64,000 nucleotides of DNA from Saprospiraceae bacterium (lineage in GTDB: Bacteria; Bacteroidota; Bacteroidia; Chitinophagales; Saprospiraceae): positions 1,710,501 to 1,774,500 of the forward strand of contig JADJYQ010000001.1 of NCBI GenBank assembly GCA_016719615.1. Reading direction: 5' to 3'. The position numbers and the translations under genes were made by a program. The notes under the pieces are model-generated. The model saw only the letters and a list, made by a program, of their open reading frames with translations. It did not search any database and was not told the origin of the DNA. Positions 1-8,443 of the stretch are shown piece after piece. How positions within the stretch are numbered: the stretch's first letter is position 1; every line of letters starts with the position of its first letter.

Positions 1-130
1 TCTCAGCCCAGGTTTTCTCTTTTAAATCAATTTCATTATCCGCACCTGCTATTAAAATAGCAATTAGTGGAATAGCTTCGACAAGCAATTGGTAGTCTGC
101 TGCTGAGATTTCTTTAAATTGTGTATTCAT
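1..130 (-). CDS. Partial CDS, TerB-like small acidic protein (N-terminus only)
   Basis: An ATG at 128-130 (minus strand) opens a frame that runs off the left edge; 43 codons are visible. The peptide begins MNTQFKEISAADYQLL and continues with a hydrophobic helix and the stretch AGADNEIDLKEKTWAE. The acidic A-D-x-x-I-D-x-K-E pattern after a helix resembles the metal-binding turn of TerB-like (tellurite resistance family) proteins. That family call rests on one short motif. A TAAATTTG promoter box lies about 30 bases upstream at 160-167, and the gene is divergent from mutS. The C-terminus is outside the window, so length and function cannot be judged. Confidence 0.55.
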   Translation of the reverse strand, partial: MNTQFKEISAADYQLLVEAIPLIAILIAGADNEIDLKEKTWAE

Positions 131-159
131 AAATCAGGTCTAAAGGAATGAATTATTGA

Positions 160-167
160 CAAATTTA
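160..167 (-). promoter_or_regulatory. -7 promoter box TAAATTTG for the partial left-end gene
   Basis: Minus-strand TAAATTTG matches the Bacteroidota sigma-A -7 consensus TAnnTTTG. Transcription would start near 156, giving a leader of about 26 nt before the ATG at 130. No clear -33 TTTG was found at the usual spacing. Confidence 0.5.
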
Positions 168-231
168 CTATCTTTTAAATACCAAACAAATATATCAGTA
201 GAATCCTATTCTAAATAGCTGGCAGCGGCTT

Positions 232-239
232 TATATTTG
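232..239 (+). promoter_or_regulatory. -7 promoter box TATATTTG for mutS
   Basis: Plus-strand TATATTTG matches TAnnTTTG and ends 5 nt before the first possible mutS ATG at 245. Initiation would fall at about 243-245, so that ATG would be leaderless, whereas an ATG at 281 would have a 36-nt leader. No convincing -33 element is visible. Confidence 0.5.
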
Positions 240-244
240 CGGCA

Positions 245-2860
245 ATGAAAGGACAGCCTTTGTTATTTGAAATAAATACAATGACTCCGTTAATGGAGCA
301 ATATTATGCCATGAAGGCAAAGCATCCAGATGCGATATTGCTTTATAGAGTGGGAGATTTTTATGAAACCTTTGGCGAAGATGCCATTACTACTTCTAAA
401 ATTTTAGGCATTGTGTTGACCAAACGCAATAATGGTGGTTCAGACATTGAATTGGCAGGTTTCCCACACCATTCCCTTGATGTTTATTTACCGAGACTTG
501 TAAGGGCCGGCTTTCGGGTCGCATTGTGCGAGCAACTTGAAAAGCCCGTTAAAGGAAAAAAAATTGTGAAACGCGGTATCACAGATGTCATCACACCCGG
601 AGTTACTACTGATGATAAATTATTAGATGTCCGGAAAAATAATTTTTTAGCTGCCATTCATTTTTCAATTGAGAAAATTGGAATCGCTTTGGCAGATATA
701 TCAACAGGCGAATTTTATCTTTCAGAAGGAGATATTCCTTATATCAAAAAATTACTTGAAAGTTTTAATCCATCTGAGATCATTATTTCCAGACAGCGAA
801 TCACAGAATTTGAAAAAATATTTGGAGATCAGTTTTATTCTTATGGTTTAGAAGAATGGATTTTTCAAAGTGATTTTGGCAAAACAAAACTCCTTGACCA
901 TTTTAAAGTCAACAGTCTTAAGGGATTTGGCATCGAAGAATACAATATAGGTCAAATAGCGGCTGGTGTCATATTGCATTATTTAGACACCACCGAAACT
1001 AAAAATCCATCACATTTATCAAGTATCAGCAGATTATCGAATGATGATTTCGTATGGATGGATCGATTCACCATTCGAAATCTAGAATTGATAGAGCCAA
1101 TTCATCCCGAAGGCAAAACCTTATTATCTATCATAGATCGCACACAAACCCCGATGGGATCGAGATTACTTCGAAAGTGGATCGTACTTCCCCTCATGGA
1201 TGTAGCTAAAATTCAATCCAGGCTCGACATGGTTGAAAGTGTTATCAATGATCAAAAATTAACTGATGAGTTGGAATCATTACTACATCAATTCGGTGAT
1301 TTGGAAAGATTGGTTTCAAAAATTCCATTGCGAAGGATTTCACCCAGAGAAATTAATCATATTAAAAAGTGCCTCAAATTATTAAAGCCACTCAAGTCAC
1401 TTTTAGAAAATCAAACCAATCATAATCTAAAAACAATTGGAAACCAAATTCAAAATTGCGATGATCTTTGTCAGCTAATAGACTTGCAATTGGCAGATGA
1501 TGCTCCAAATCAAACCAATAAAGGTGGTATCTTTAAATCAGGTTGTTCGTCAGAATTAGATGAATTAAAATTCGTACTCACCCATTCAAAAGATCTTTTG
1601 GTTGAAATCCAAATGAAAGAAGCCGTAGCAACCGGGATCAACAATTTAAAAGTCGGATACAACTCTGTTTTTGGTTATTATCTAGAAGTTACCAATAAAT
1701 TTAAAAATCAAGGACTCATTCCCGACCATTGGATACGCAAACAAACAATGTCTACGGGAGAACGTTATGTAACAGAAGAACTTAAAAATCTGGAAGTTAA
1801 AATTTTGGGAGCTGAAGAAAGAATTATTCAAATTGAAGAAGATCTGTTTGAAAAACTCATTGATTTAATTCAAGAATACCTTTTACCATTGCAGCAAAAC
1901 GCAAAAAATATTGCCACCATAGACGTTGTTCATTCATTCGCGAAAACTGCAATGACGCTTTCTTTTTCAAAGCCATTATTAGATGATGGCAAAATTATAG
2001 ATATCCGAAATGGAAGGCATCCTGTGATCGAAAACCAATTACCTGATGGGGAGCATTACATTCCCAATGATATATACCTCGATTCCGATTCACAACAAAT
2101 CCTGATGATTACTGGGCCAAATATGTCAGGAAAATCAGCCATACTTAGACAAACTGCGTTGATCTGTCTAATGGCTCAAATTGGATCATATGTTCCTGCC
2201 AAAGAAGCAAGGCTAGGTGTTATTGATCGAATTTTTACCCGAGTTGGTGCCAGTGATAACATTTCCTCCGGCGAATCAACATTTATGGTTGAAATGAACG
2301 AAACATCTTCTATTCTCAATAACCTTTCTGATCGTTCATTGATTTTATTGGATGAGATTGGCAGGGGCACAAGCACTTATGACGGCATCTCCATCGCATG
2401 GTCTATCGCTGAGTATTTACATAATATTCCTGACAAACGAGCCAAAACGCTTTTCGCGACGCATTACCATGAATTAAATGAACTTGCAGAATATTTGCCA
2501 AGGATTCATAATTATCACGTAGCCACAAAAGAATTAAATAACAGTGTCATTTTTTTGCGAAAACTAGTCAAAGGAGGCAGCGAACATTCCTTTGGAATCC
2601 ACGTTGCTCAAATGGCTGGTATGCCTAAAGAAGTTGTAAACAGAGCTTTTATAATATTAAAGGGGCTTGAAGAGCATAGATCTAAAGGCAACAGTGGAAC
2701 TAATATAGAAAAAGAAAATTCCATTCAATTTCCAACGGAACAAGAAATAGTCAATCAAAATTTTATCGATCAAATCAAAGCAATAGATCTTAATACCTTG
2801 TCTCCTATTGAATGTATGATGAAAATTGCTGAAATTCAAAAGCAAATGCGATCCGTTTGA
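245..2860 (+). CDS. mutS: DNA mismatch repair protein MutS
   Basis: MutS recognises mispaired or looped bases and starts methyl-independent mismatch repair with MutL. The 871-residue frame has the full MutS1 layout: the N-terminal mismatch-binding domain with the Phe-x-Glu wedge motif (GDFYETF; F39 and E41), connector and lever/clamp domains (about 130-560), and the C-terminal ATPase with Walker A GPNMSGKS near 624-631 and Walker B LLDEIGRGTS near 700-710. Length is normal for the family. The start is uncertain: ATG 245 adds 12 residues before conserved TPLMEQYY, while ATG 281 begins exactly there, follows an A-rich stretch and sits at a better distance from the TATATTTG box. The gene stands alone, divergent from the partial left-end gene and convergent with the next gene. 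The MutS1 assignment is secure. Confidence 0.97.
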   Translation: MKGQPLLFEINTMTPLMEQYYAMKAKHPDAILLYRVGDFYETFGEDAITTSKILGIVLTKRNNGGSDIELAGFPHHSLDVYLPRLVRAGFRVALCEQLEKPVKGKKIVKRGITDVITPGVTTDDKLLDVRKNNFLAAIHFSIEKIGIALADISTGEFYLSEGDIPYIKKLLESFNPSEIIISRQRITEFEKIFGDQFYSYGLEEWIFQSDFGKTKLLDHFKVNSLKGFGIEEYNIGQIAAGVILHYLDTTETKNPSHLSSISRLSNDDFVWMDRFTIRNLELIEPIHPEGKTLLSIIDRTQTPMGSRLLRKWIVLPLMDVAKIQSRLDMVESVINDQKLTDELESLLHQFGDLERLVSKIPLRRISPREINHIKKCLKLLKPLKSLLENQTNHNLKTIGNQIQNCDDLCQLIDLQLADDAPNQTNKGGIFKSGCSSELDELKFVLTHSKDLLVEIQMKEAVATGINNLKVGYNSVFGYYLEVTNKFKNQGLIPDHWIRKQTMSTGERYVTEELKNLEVKILGAEERIIQIEEDLFEKLIDLIQEYLLPLQQNAKNIATIDVVHSFAKTAMTLSFSKPLLDDGKIIDIRNGRHPVIENQLPDGEHYIPNDIYLDSDSQQILMITGPNMSGKSAILRQTALICLMAQIGSYVPAKEARLGVIDRIFTRVGASDNISSGESTFMVEMNETSSILNNLSDRSLILLDEIGRGTSTYDGISIAWSIAEYLHNIPDKRAKTLFATHYHELNELAEYLPRIHNYHVATKELNNSVIFLRKLVKGGSEHSFGIHVAQMAGMPKEVVNRAFIILKGLEEHRSKGNSGTNIEKENSIQFPTEQEIVNQNFIDQIKAIDLNTLSPIECMMKIAEIQKQMRSV

Positions 2861-3282
2861 ATGCCATTGAATTCTTAATGTAGTGTATATTTTTCACAAA
2901 TAAATTTGACAACCCGGATTAGATTAGGCAAATGGTCTAATCGTAAATTATTAAAATCTCTATTTCACAAAACTACACGGAAAGACTCATTCAGAAATTA
3001 ATTTACCATTACATTCTTGAAGAACTTCTGATGTCATTATTGCTATATCACCAATATTTTAACGCAGCATTTATTCCGTCTTTCCTCAGCAGATTTTTTA
3101 CATTTAGTTTCCATCATTCCATTTTGCGCAACATCATTAAATGAAATATTACACCCAATTGGAATTCTAAAAATCAGGAGCTAGAATTCATCTGATTTTA
3201 CTGAATACAATAAATTTCCTATCAGGCAAATTTATTTTTACACTGATTGTTAACCTATCCAGCAAAAATATGAACCCTCCCC
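2861..3282. other. 422-bp intergenic region between convergent genes
   Basis: No coding frame with sensible composition is seen here. The region lies between the 3' ends of mutS and the secreted thioredoxin/SprB protein. It contains a GATTAGA/TCTAATC inverted repeat (2917-2923 and 2936-2942, 12-nt loop) and a pair of interleaved inverted repeats at 3162-3199. Transcription termination for both flanking genes is the most likely content. Otherwise it is AT-rich sequence without recognisable signals. Confidence 0.5.
3162..3199. repeat. Two interleaved 8-bp inverted repeats (alternative hairpins / possible terminator)
   Basis: GAATTCTA (3162-3169) pairs with TAGAATTC (3182-3189), and AAAATCAG (3170-3177) pairs with CTGATTTT (3192-3199). 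Both stems are perfect, and the arms alternate so only one hairpin can form fully at a time. Read on the minus strand, the second stem is followed by a run of five T, which suits an intrinsic terminator for the gene ending at 3283. Confidence 0.45.
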
Positions 3283-6183
3283 TTATTTAATGCACATCCA
3301 ACGCAAAGTGTGCTGTTTATTACCACTTTGCAAATTAATAAAATAGATTCCTGGATCAAAAGCTTCCGTTTTGAAATCAAGTTTAATAGATTTTCCAGAA
3401 ATGACTTCTTGGTTTAAAATTTTTCCGTATACATTGAGAATACTCCAGTTCAATACTGTAGATTCAGCTAATTCTATAAAAAGAGTTGCTGTTGAACCAG
3501 GATTGGGTGCAATGAATACACTGTTTAACCATGATGGAGTTTCTACACTCACCAATTCTTTAACTTCATAAGGGCCGAATGCCTTTATACAATCATTGGC
3601 ATCAGTTACTTCACAATTATAAATACCCGCAGCTAAGCCGCTGGCAGGATTATCAATACTACCATTGCTCCATTTATAAGCATAAGGAGGCACTCCACCG
3701 AATATTTCAAGCAGGATGCTGCCAGTTTTTTGTCCAAAAGTGGTATTGGTTATATTTACATTTTGGCTTATAATTTCAAGTGCTTGCTTGATGGTAAATG
3801 ATTTATTCAGCTTGGTACCCTGTTGATCTGATATTTGAACATCATAATCTCCTGCTTCGAGATTCAAAAGATTCTGACTGGTGTCAGAAGTATTCCATAA
3901 AAAGTGATAGGGCGGCACACCACCTTGGATGTTTAGTTTTATATGCCCATCATCGCCTCCAAAACAACTTACATTTCGTTGTTCATAATTCAATAAATTC
4001 AAAGAAACCGAAATGCCTACAAGAATTTTCCTACAGTAGACTTGAGGTCCACAATCATTTTCTGAACTTAAACATACTTCGTATTCGCCATCTGAAGCAA
4101 AGCTATGTTCCGGATTTTGCAGACTACTTTGTCCACCATCTCCAAAATTCCAAGTCCATTTTGTAGGTAATCCAGTCGTAAGATCTTGAAATTTAACAGT
4201 TCGATTGTCTATATTTTGTTCAAAATTTGTTTGTAATGGTGTTTGCTCTTGAACTTGAACTTCTGCAGTATTCGTACAATGATTTTGAGCATTAAATACT
4301 TCTAATTTATAGTCTCCCTTTTTATCCACCAGCGGAAACAAAGAGTTTGCTCCACTAACGATATTCCCATTTAAAGTGGACCAACTGTAAGTCATATTCG
4401 GACCCGTTGATGAAGATCCTGCATCAATTGTTATTTCAGAAACAGTGCAGCTCAAATCTCTTTCAGGGTTTGCTATTGCATCTGGTTTTAGTTGATCCTT
4501 TACAATACCAATCGTATCTCGGGTAATACACTGATTGACCGTGTCCTTGACATGTAGAATATAATTTCCAGCGTCACTGACTTTCAAAAGATTAGATTTT
4601 TCATAAAATATGGAATCTCCAACTTTCTTCCAATAAAAAACAACCTGAGTATCCAGACTCTTGCCTATAATATTTGATTCCAAATATTTACAGTTGATTG
4701 CTGTATCTCCTGTATAATTTAAATTGGGAAATTCGCGGACATCGATGATTTCAACTGAATCGATAGCACTACATTTGTTTTGAACATTACTTACTTTAAT
4801 ATAGTATCGACCTGGCAGGTCGGCTTCTCCTATTTTTTCATCAATTCCCTTTGTTATTCTACCTGCAATGGTTGACCATTCATAAATAATTTCAGGGCCT
4901 TCATCTGAAATAGAACCATCTAACAACACAAAACCATTTTTGCATTCAAGATCTTTATTAGACCCTGCGTTTGCAATTGGTCTGATGGTGACATCAACAA
5001 ATACGCTAGAAACTTCATCGCACAATTTAGAATCCGTCACCGTAACCTGATAGTCTTTTCCACCGCTCAAATCTTCAAAAAACGGACTGCCTTGCTGGCC
5101 AAAACCAATATCGTATGAATAAGGCGGGACGCCACCCGTGGCTTTTGCTAAAACGCTTCCATTCATTTCACTACAGGTTTCCAGTTTAGCGCTGGTGGTG
5201 AGTTTTAATAATGTTGGTTGTGTAAGGGTATAGTTTTTCGTAGTAGTACAATTATTTTGATCAGTTACTGTTACCGTATATGCACCGGCTATTAGGTTCG
5301 AAAGATCCTTAGTGCTCTGGGTATTTGACCAGTTATAAGTATATGGCGAAGTTCCATAATCCGTTTCGATTTCAATAGCTCCGGTTGATTCACCGAAACA
5401 ATTGACGTGAGTTAGATTAGAATTTGTAACAGCAACTCTTTTAGAAGGACCGTTGACAGTCCAAGGACCAAATTCTTTAAAATAACCGTTGAGGTCGGTT
5501 ACCGTCACTCCGTAAGTACCTCCCGGCAAGTTTATCAGATCTTTAGTTGTTGCACCATTGCTCCATTTGTATGTCAAAACACTGTGGCCACCTGTTGTAG
5601 CTAAAGTAACTTTTCCATTGTCACCACAAAGTGAATGTGTCACGGAAGCCGTAGCATTTAGTTTAAAACTCTTGGTAATCCAATTCACATATTCCTGGTA
5701 GGTTCTTGATTTAATCTTCCAGCTTCTCTTATCCGGAGCGATCACATAAAGCGTTGGATAAAAAGCAATCTGGTAATCACTCATTACGGATGGACCGTTA
5801 GTAGATGACAAATCAGCGATGGGATATGGCGTTCCGGCAACCCAATTGCCTTGGGTAGAATTATTACATCCAGAAGGACCGTAAAGACAGTTTGTATTGG
5901 TACTCCAATCGCCCTCAAGCATGATTACTGTAGTTTGAGCACTCAAATTATTATACACCTGCTCCATCACACCGCTACTCTTGAATGTCCAGCAAGGTCC
6001 ACACCAGGTAGCCATAAAATCCAAACAAGCTGCTTTATCAGTGCCCATCATTGAATAGAGGCTATAGGTATTTCCATTGAGATCTTGAACTGAAAAATCC
6101 GGAGCAATGGCACCTTCACCTAATTGGGCATTGGATTGAGTTACCAATAAAAAACTCAGTAAACTGAAAAAGAATCTTTTCAT
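3283..6183 (-). CDS. Secreted thioredoxin-domain / SprB-repeat / PKD protein with T9SS C-terminal sorting domain
   Basis: This 966-residue exported protein has an unusual mix of modules. Residues 1-19 form a signal peptide ending SNA-Q. A TlpA/redoxin-like thioredoxin domain follows (about 20-180) with an intact WCGPC site (C61, C64). Next come several SprB-type repeats (for example around 255-320 and 735-805, each with the NCFG-x-x-x-G-x-I and PY-x-Y-x-W pattern), Ig-like segments with paired Cys, and a PKD domain near 664-720 (WNFGDGG). A type IX sorting domain (about 885-966) contains APNPG and ends in the usual beta-rich tail. By family knowledge the C-terminus directs secretion by T9SS and surface attachment or release. 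The likely place of action is the cell surface. Whether the thioredoxin site is catalytically used is unknown. It is a lone gene, with convergent mutS downstream and ffh on the same strand upstream. Confidence 0.85.
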   Translation of the reverse strand: MKRFFFSLLSFLLVTQSNAQLGEGAIAPDFSVQDLNGNTYSLYSMMGTDKAACLDFMATWCGPCWTFKSSGVMEQVYNNLSAQTTVIMLEGDWSTNTNCLYGPSGCNNSTQGNWVAGTPYPIADLSSTNGPSVMSDYQIAFYPTLYVIAPDKRSWKIKSRTYQEYVNWITKSFKLNATASVTHSLCGDNGKVTLATTGGHSVLTYKWSNGATTKDLINLPGGTYGVTVTDLNGYFKEFGPWTVNGPSKRVAVTNSNLTHVNCFGESTGAIEIETDYGTSPYTYNWSNTQSTKDLSNLIAGAYTVTVTDQNNCTTTKNYTLTQPTLLKLTTSAKLETCSEMNGSVLAKATGGVPPYSYDIGFGQQGSPFFEDLSGGKDYQVTVTDSKLCDEVSSVFVDVTIRPIANAGSNKDLECKNGFVLLDGSISDEGPEIIYEWSTIAGRITKGIDEKIGEADLPGRYYIKVSNVQNKCSAIDSVEIIDVREFPNLNYTGDTAINCKYLESNIIGKSLDTQVVFYWKKVGDSIFYEKSNLLKVSDAGNYILHVKDTVNQCITRDTIGIVKDQLKPDAIANPERDLSCTVSEITIDAGSSSTGPNMTYSWSTLNGNIVSGANSLFPLVDKKGDYKLEVFNAQNHCTNTAEVQVQEQTPLQTNFEQNIDNRTVKFQDLTTGLPTKWTWNFGDGGQSSLQNPEHSFASDGEYEVCLSSENDCGPQVYCRKILVGISVSLNLLNYEQRNVSCFGGDDGHIKLNIQGGVPPYHFLWNTSDTSQNLLNLEAGDYDVQISDQQGTKLNKSFTIKQALEIISQNVNITNTTFGQKTGSILLEIFGGVPPYAYKWSNGSIDNPASGLAAGIYNCEVTDANDCIKAFGPYEVKELVSVETPSWLNSVFIAPNPGSTATLFIELAESTVLNWSILNVYGKILNQEVISGKSIKLDFKTEAFDPGIYFINLQSGNKQHTLRWMCIK

Positions 6184-6244
6184 GCTTTTTAATTTTTAGT
6201 AAAAATAATGAAAAACAATTGAGATTCTCAGAAAATTTCTGACC

Positions 6245-7582
6245 TTATCTTCTGATATTCCGCATTTGCTGCATCATATTGCCCACACCTTGCCCTTTAG
6301 ACATCATAAACATCATTTTTCGCATTTCCTCAAATTGCTTAATAAATGCATTTACTTCATGCAAATTCCTTCCACAACCCTTAGCTATACGGGTTTTGCG
6401 GGAAATATTCAATAATTCCGGATTGCCGCGTTCCTGGGGTGTCATAGATTGTATGATGGCTTCCACTTTACCAAAAGCATTATCATCAATTTGAACATCC
6501 TTGGTTAGTTTTCCCATCCCGGGGATCATACCCAGTAATTGGTTTACATCGCCCATTTTTTTGATTTGCTGAACTTGTCCTAGAAAATCATTAAAATCAA
6601 ACTTGTTTTGTTTGATCTTTTTCTCAATTTTTTTGGCTTCAACTTCGTCAAATTGTTCTTGAGCTTTTTCGACAAGACTTACGATATCCCCCATTCCTAA
6701 AATCCGCTGTGCCATCCTGTCGGGGTAAAACACATCAAGTGCATCTAATTTTTCACCTGTTGACACAAATTTAATGGGCTTTCCGACCGTGTATTTCACA
6801 GACAATGCTGCTCCACCGCGGGTGTCTCCATCTAATTTGGTGAGAACAACTCCGTCAAACTGAATTCTGCTATGAAAGGCTAATGCCGTATTTACAGCAT
6901 CTTGACCTGTCATGGAATCTACCACAAACAAAGTTTCGGAAGGTTGCAAAGCAATTTTTAATCGCTCAATCTCGTCCATCATTTCTTCATCGACAGAAGT
7001 CCGGCCGGCGGTATCTACAATGACGATATCAAACTGTTGCTCTTTAGCATACTGAACTGCTTGCTGAGCTATTGCCACAGGGTCTTTAATTTCAATATTT
7101 TTGAAGACTTCAGTTTCAATGCTTTCTCCGAGTACCGTCAACTGATCAATGGCAGCCGGCCTGTAAACGTCGCAAGCAGTGAGGAGCACTTTTTTATTCT
7201 TCTTTGATTTCAGGAAAAGAGCCAATTTTCCGGAAAAAGTGGTTTTACCCGATCCTTGAAGGCCTGCTATAAGAATCACTGAAGGTTTTCCACTCAGATT
7301 TAAGCCTTCGGCTTGACTTCCCATGAGTTCGATCAATTCATCCATGACGATCTTTACCATGAGCTCGCCGGGTTTTACAGCCTTTAAGATGTTCTCAGTC
7401 CCAAGTGCCTTTTCCTTGACTTTATCGGTAAATTCTTTAGCGATTTTATAATTAACATCGGCCTCGACCAAGGCTCTGCGAATATCTTTAATGGATTCAG
7501 CAATATTTAGGTCTGTTAGCCTGGCATTGCCTCGTAATGCTTTAAATGCCTGATCTAAACGTTCATTCAAACTTTCAAACAT
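6245..7582 (-). CDS. ffh: Signal recognition particle protein Ffh (SRP54)
   Basis: Ffh binds 4.5S RNA and signal sequences on nascent chains and, with FtsY, delivers ribosomes to the Sec translocon by paired GTP hydrolysis. Visible features are the N-domain helices, G1 GLQGSGKTT (about 107-115), G3 DTAGR, G4 TKLDGD, and a Met-rich M domain with the RNA-binding segment SRKTRIAKGCGR and the C-terminal MMFMM cluster. I chose the ATG at 7580-7582 (MFESLNERL, 445 residues). The in-frame TTG at 7600 would lie inside a TATATTTG promoter box and adds non-conserved residues. Length is typical. The neighbours on either side are not functionally linked to it. Confidence 0.97.
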   Translation of the reverse strand: MFESLNERLDQAFKALRGNARLTDLNIAESIKDIRRALVEADVNYKIAKEFTDKVKEKALGTENILKAVKPGELMVKIVMDELIELMGSQAEGLNLSGKPSVILIAGLQGSGKTTFSGKLALFLKSKKNKKVLLTACDVYRPAAIDQLTVLGESIETEVFKNIEIKDPVAIAQQAVQYAKEQQFDIVIVDTAGRTSVDEEMMDEIERLKIALQPSETLFVVDSMTGQDAVNTALAFHSRIQFDGVVLTKLDGDTRGGAALSVKYTVGKPIKFVSTGEKLDALDVFYPDRMAQRILGMGDIVSLVEKAQEQFDEVEAKKIEKKIKQNKFDFNDFLGQVQQIKKMGDVNQLLGMIPGMGKLTKDVQIDDNAFGKVEAIIQSMTPQERGNPELLNISRKTRIAKGCGRNLHEVNAFIKQFEEMRKMMFMMSKGQGVGNMMQQMRNIRR

Positions 7583-7597
7583 GATCAATATTTTGCG

Positions 7598-7605
7598 CAA
7601 ATATA
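7598..7605 (-). promoter_or_regulatory. -7 promoter box TATATTTG for ffh
   Basis: Minus-strand TATATTTG ends 15 nt before the chosen ffh ATG at 7582, predicting initiation near 7593 and a leader of about 11 nt. Its position excludes the upstream TTG at 7600 as the start. Confidence 0.5.
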
Positions 7606-7648
7606 GGAAGGAGCACCCTGATATGCACTTCTTGAAAAGACAATGGTT

Positions 7649-8326
7649 CTAATTGATGGCTAGCAATTTGCCACCATCAAGTTTAAATCTCAGGGTTTCG
7701 AAGGGTAAGTTCGGAAGTTCCAAATAACTTGTTGAAATTAGTGCAATTTTTTCTTTAATCACTAAATTGTAAAGGATTGCGATGAGTTTGTTGCGAAAAT
7801 TCTCCTCTAAGTACTCGAGCAATTGATCAATTAAAATCAATTTGGGTTTTGTGATAATACTTCTAAGGATCGCAACGGTTAGTATTTCTGTATGTGACAA
7901 ATTTCTAATTTCAGATTTAATTTTCGCCAACAAGCCTACTTCGTCAAGCATCTCTTGAATGATACTTTCATCAGGTTTTTCCTTAATTTTATCTGCTGCC
8001 TGCAGCGCCATCATTAAATTTACACGTATGGTCTTGTCCATTAACAAATCCGGAGTTTGTTGAGCAAGACCAATTTTTCGACGCAATAGTCTGGCATCAT
8101 CTCTGTTTACTGGAAATAAAGTGTAACCCAATATTTGCAATTGCCCAGACCCTTGATCGTGATTTCCTATAATGGCATTCAATAAGGTCGATTTTCCAGA
8201 ATTTGGAGGACCAATAATTTCACTCCATTGCCCTTCAAAGATTTTAAAAGTTCCCTCATCGAGTATGCATTTCTCTCCATGAAACAAACACAATCTTGAA
8301 GCATCGATAATCGGATAAGTCATCAT
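7649..8326 (-). CDS. Degenerate FtsE-like ABC ATPase, probably hydrolysis-deficient
   Basis: A 225-residue single ABC nucleotide-binding domain. Walker A is intact (GPPNSGKST, residues 39-47) and the Q-loop is present (Q89/Q90). Three other key sites are altered: the LSGGQ signature reads LSHTE (143-147), the catalytic Glu after Walker B is Gln (LILIDQ, Q168), and the H-loop His is Ser (ISTS, S200). The segment LLRRKIGLAQQTPDLLMDKTI resembles FtsE (LRRKIG...DFxLLxDRTV), so the closest relative is probably the divisome/cell-wall regulator FtsE. No FtsX-like membrane partner lies beside it. By family knowledge E-to-Q in Walker B traps ATP, so the protein probably binds but barely hydrolyses ATP. 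It is transcribed in the direction of ffh, from its own TAATTTTG box. Confidence 0.75.
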   Translation of the reverse strand: MMTYPIIDASRLCLFHGEKCILDEGTFKIFEGQWSEIIGPPNSGKSTLLNAIIGNHDQGSGQLQILGYTLFPVNRDDARLLRRKIGLAQQTPDLLMDKTIRVNLMMALQAADKIKEKPDESIIQEMLDEVGLLAKIKSEIRNLSHTEILTVAILRSIITKPKLILIDQLLEYLEENFRNKLIAILYNLVIKEKIALISTSYLELPNLPFETLRFKLDGGKLLAIN

Positions 8327-8342
8327 TGAAAGTATTAAGGCT

Positions 8343-8350
8343 CAAAATTA
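8343..8350 (-). promoter_or_regulatory. -7 promoter box TAATTTTG for the FtsE-like gene
   Basis: Minus-strand TAATTTTG fits TAnnTTTG and lies 16 nt upstream of the ATG at 8326, predicting initiation near 8339. It is divergent from the ccmE promoter at 8432-8439. Confidence 0.45.
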
Positions 8351-8431
8351 GACTGACAAGCTAAGTTTTTGTTGAAATGTCAATATATTTTAAACAAAAG
8401 AGCTTACAGAATTTTTATGCAGATCTTTAGC

Positions 8432-8439
8432 TAAATTTG
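8432..8439 (+). promoter_or_regulatory. -7 promoter box TAAATTTG for ccmE-ccmF
   Basis: TAAATTTG ends only 4 nt before the ccmE ATG at 8444, so initiation is expected at or next to the start codon. This is one of the clearest leaderless-type arrangements in the window. Confidence 0.5.
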
Positions 8440-8443
8440 TCCA

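Noticed and set aside
3798..4166. 122-codon plus-strand frame within the thioredoxin/SprB gene
   Set aside because: Antisense to a strongly supported gene; composition (many His, Leu, Ser) is that of a shadow frame.
7583..7600. TTG start of ffh at 7600
   Set aside because: It lies within the TATATTTG promoter box, and the family N-terminus starts at the ATG at 7582.
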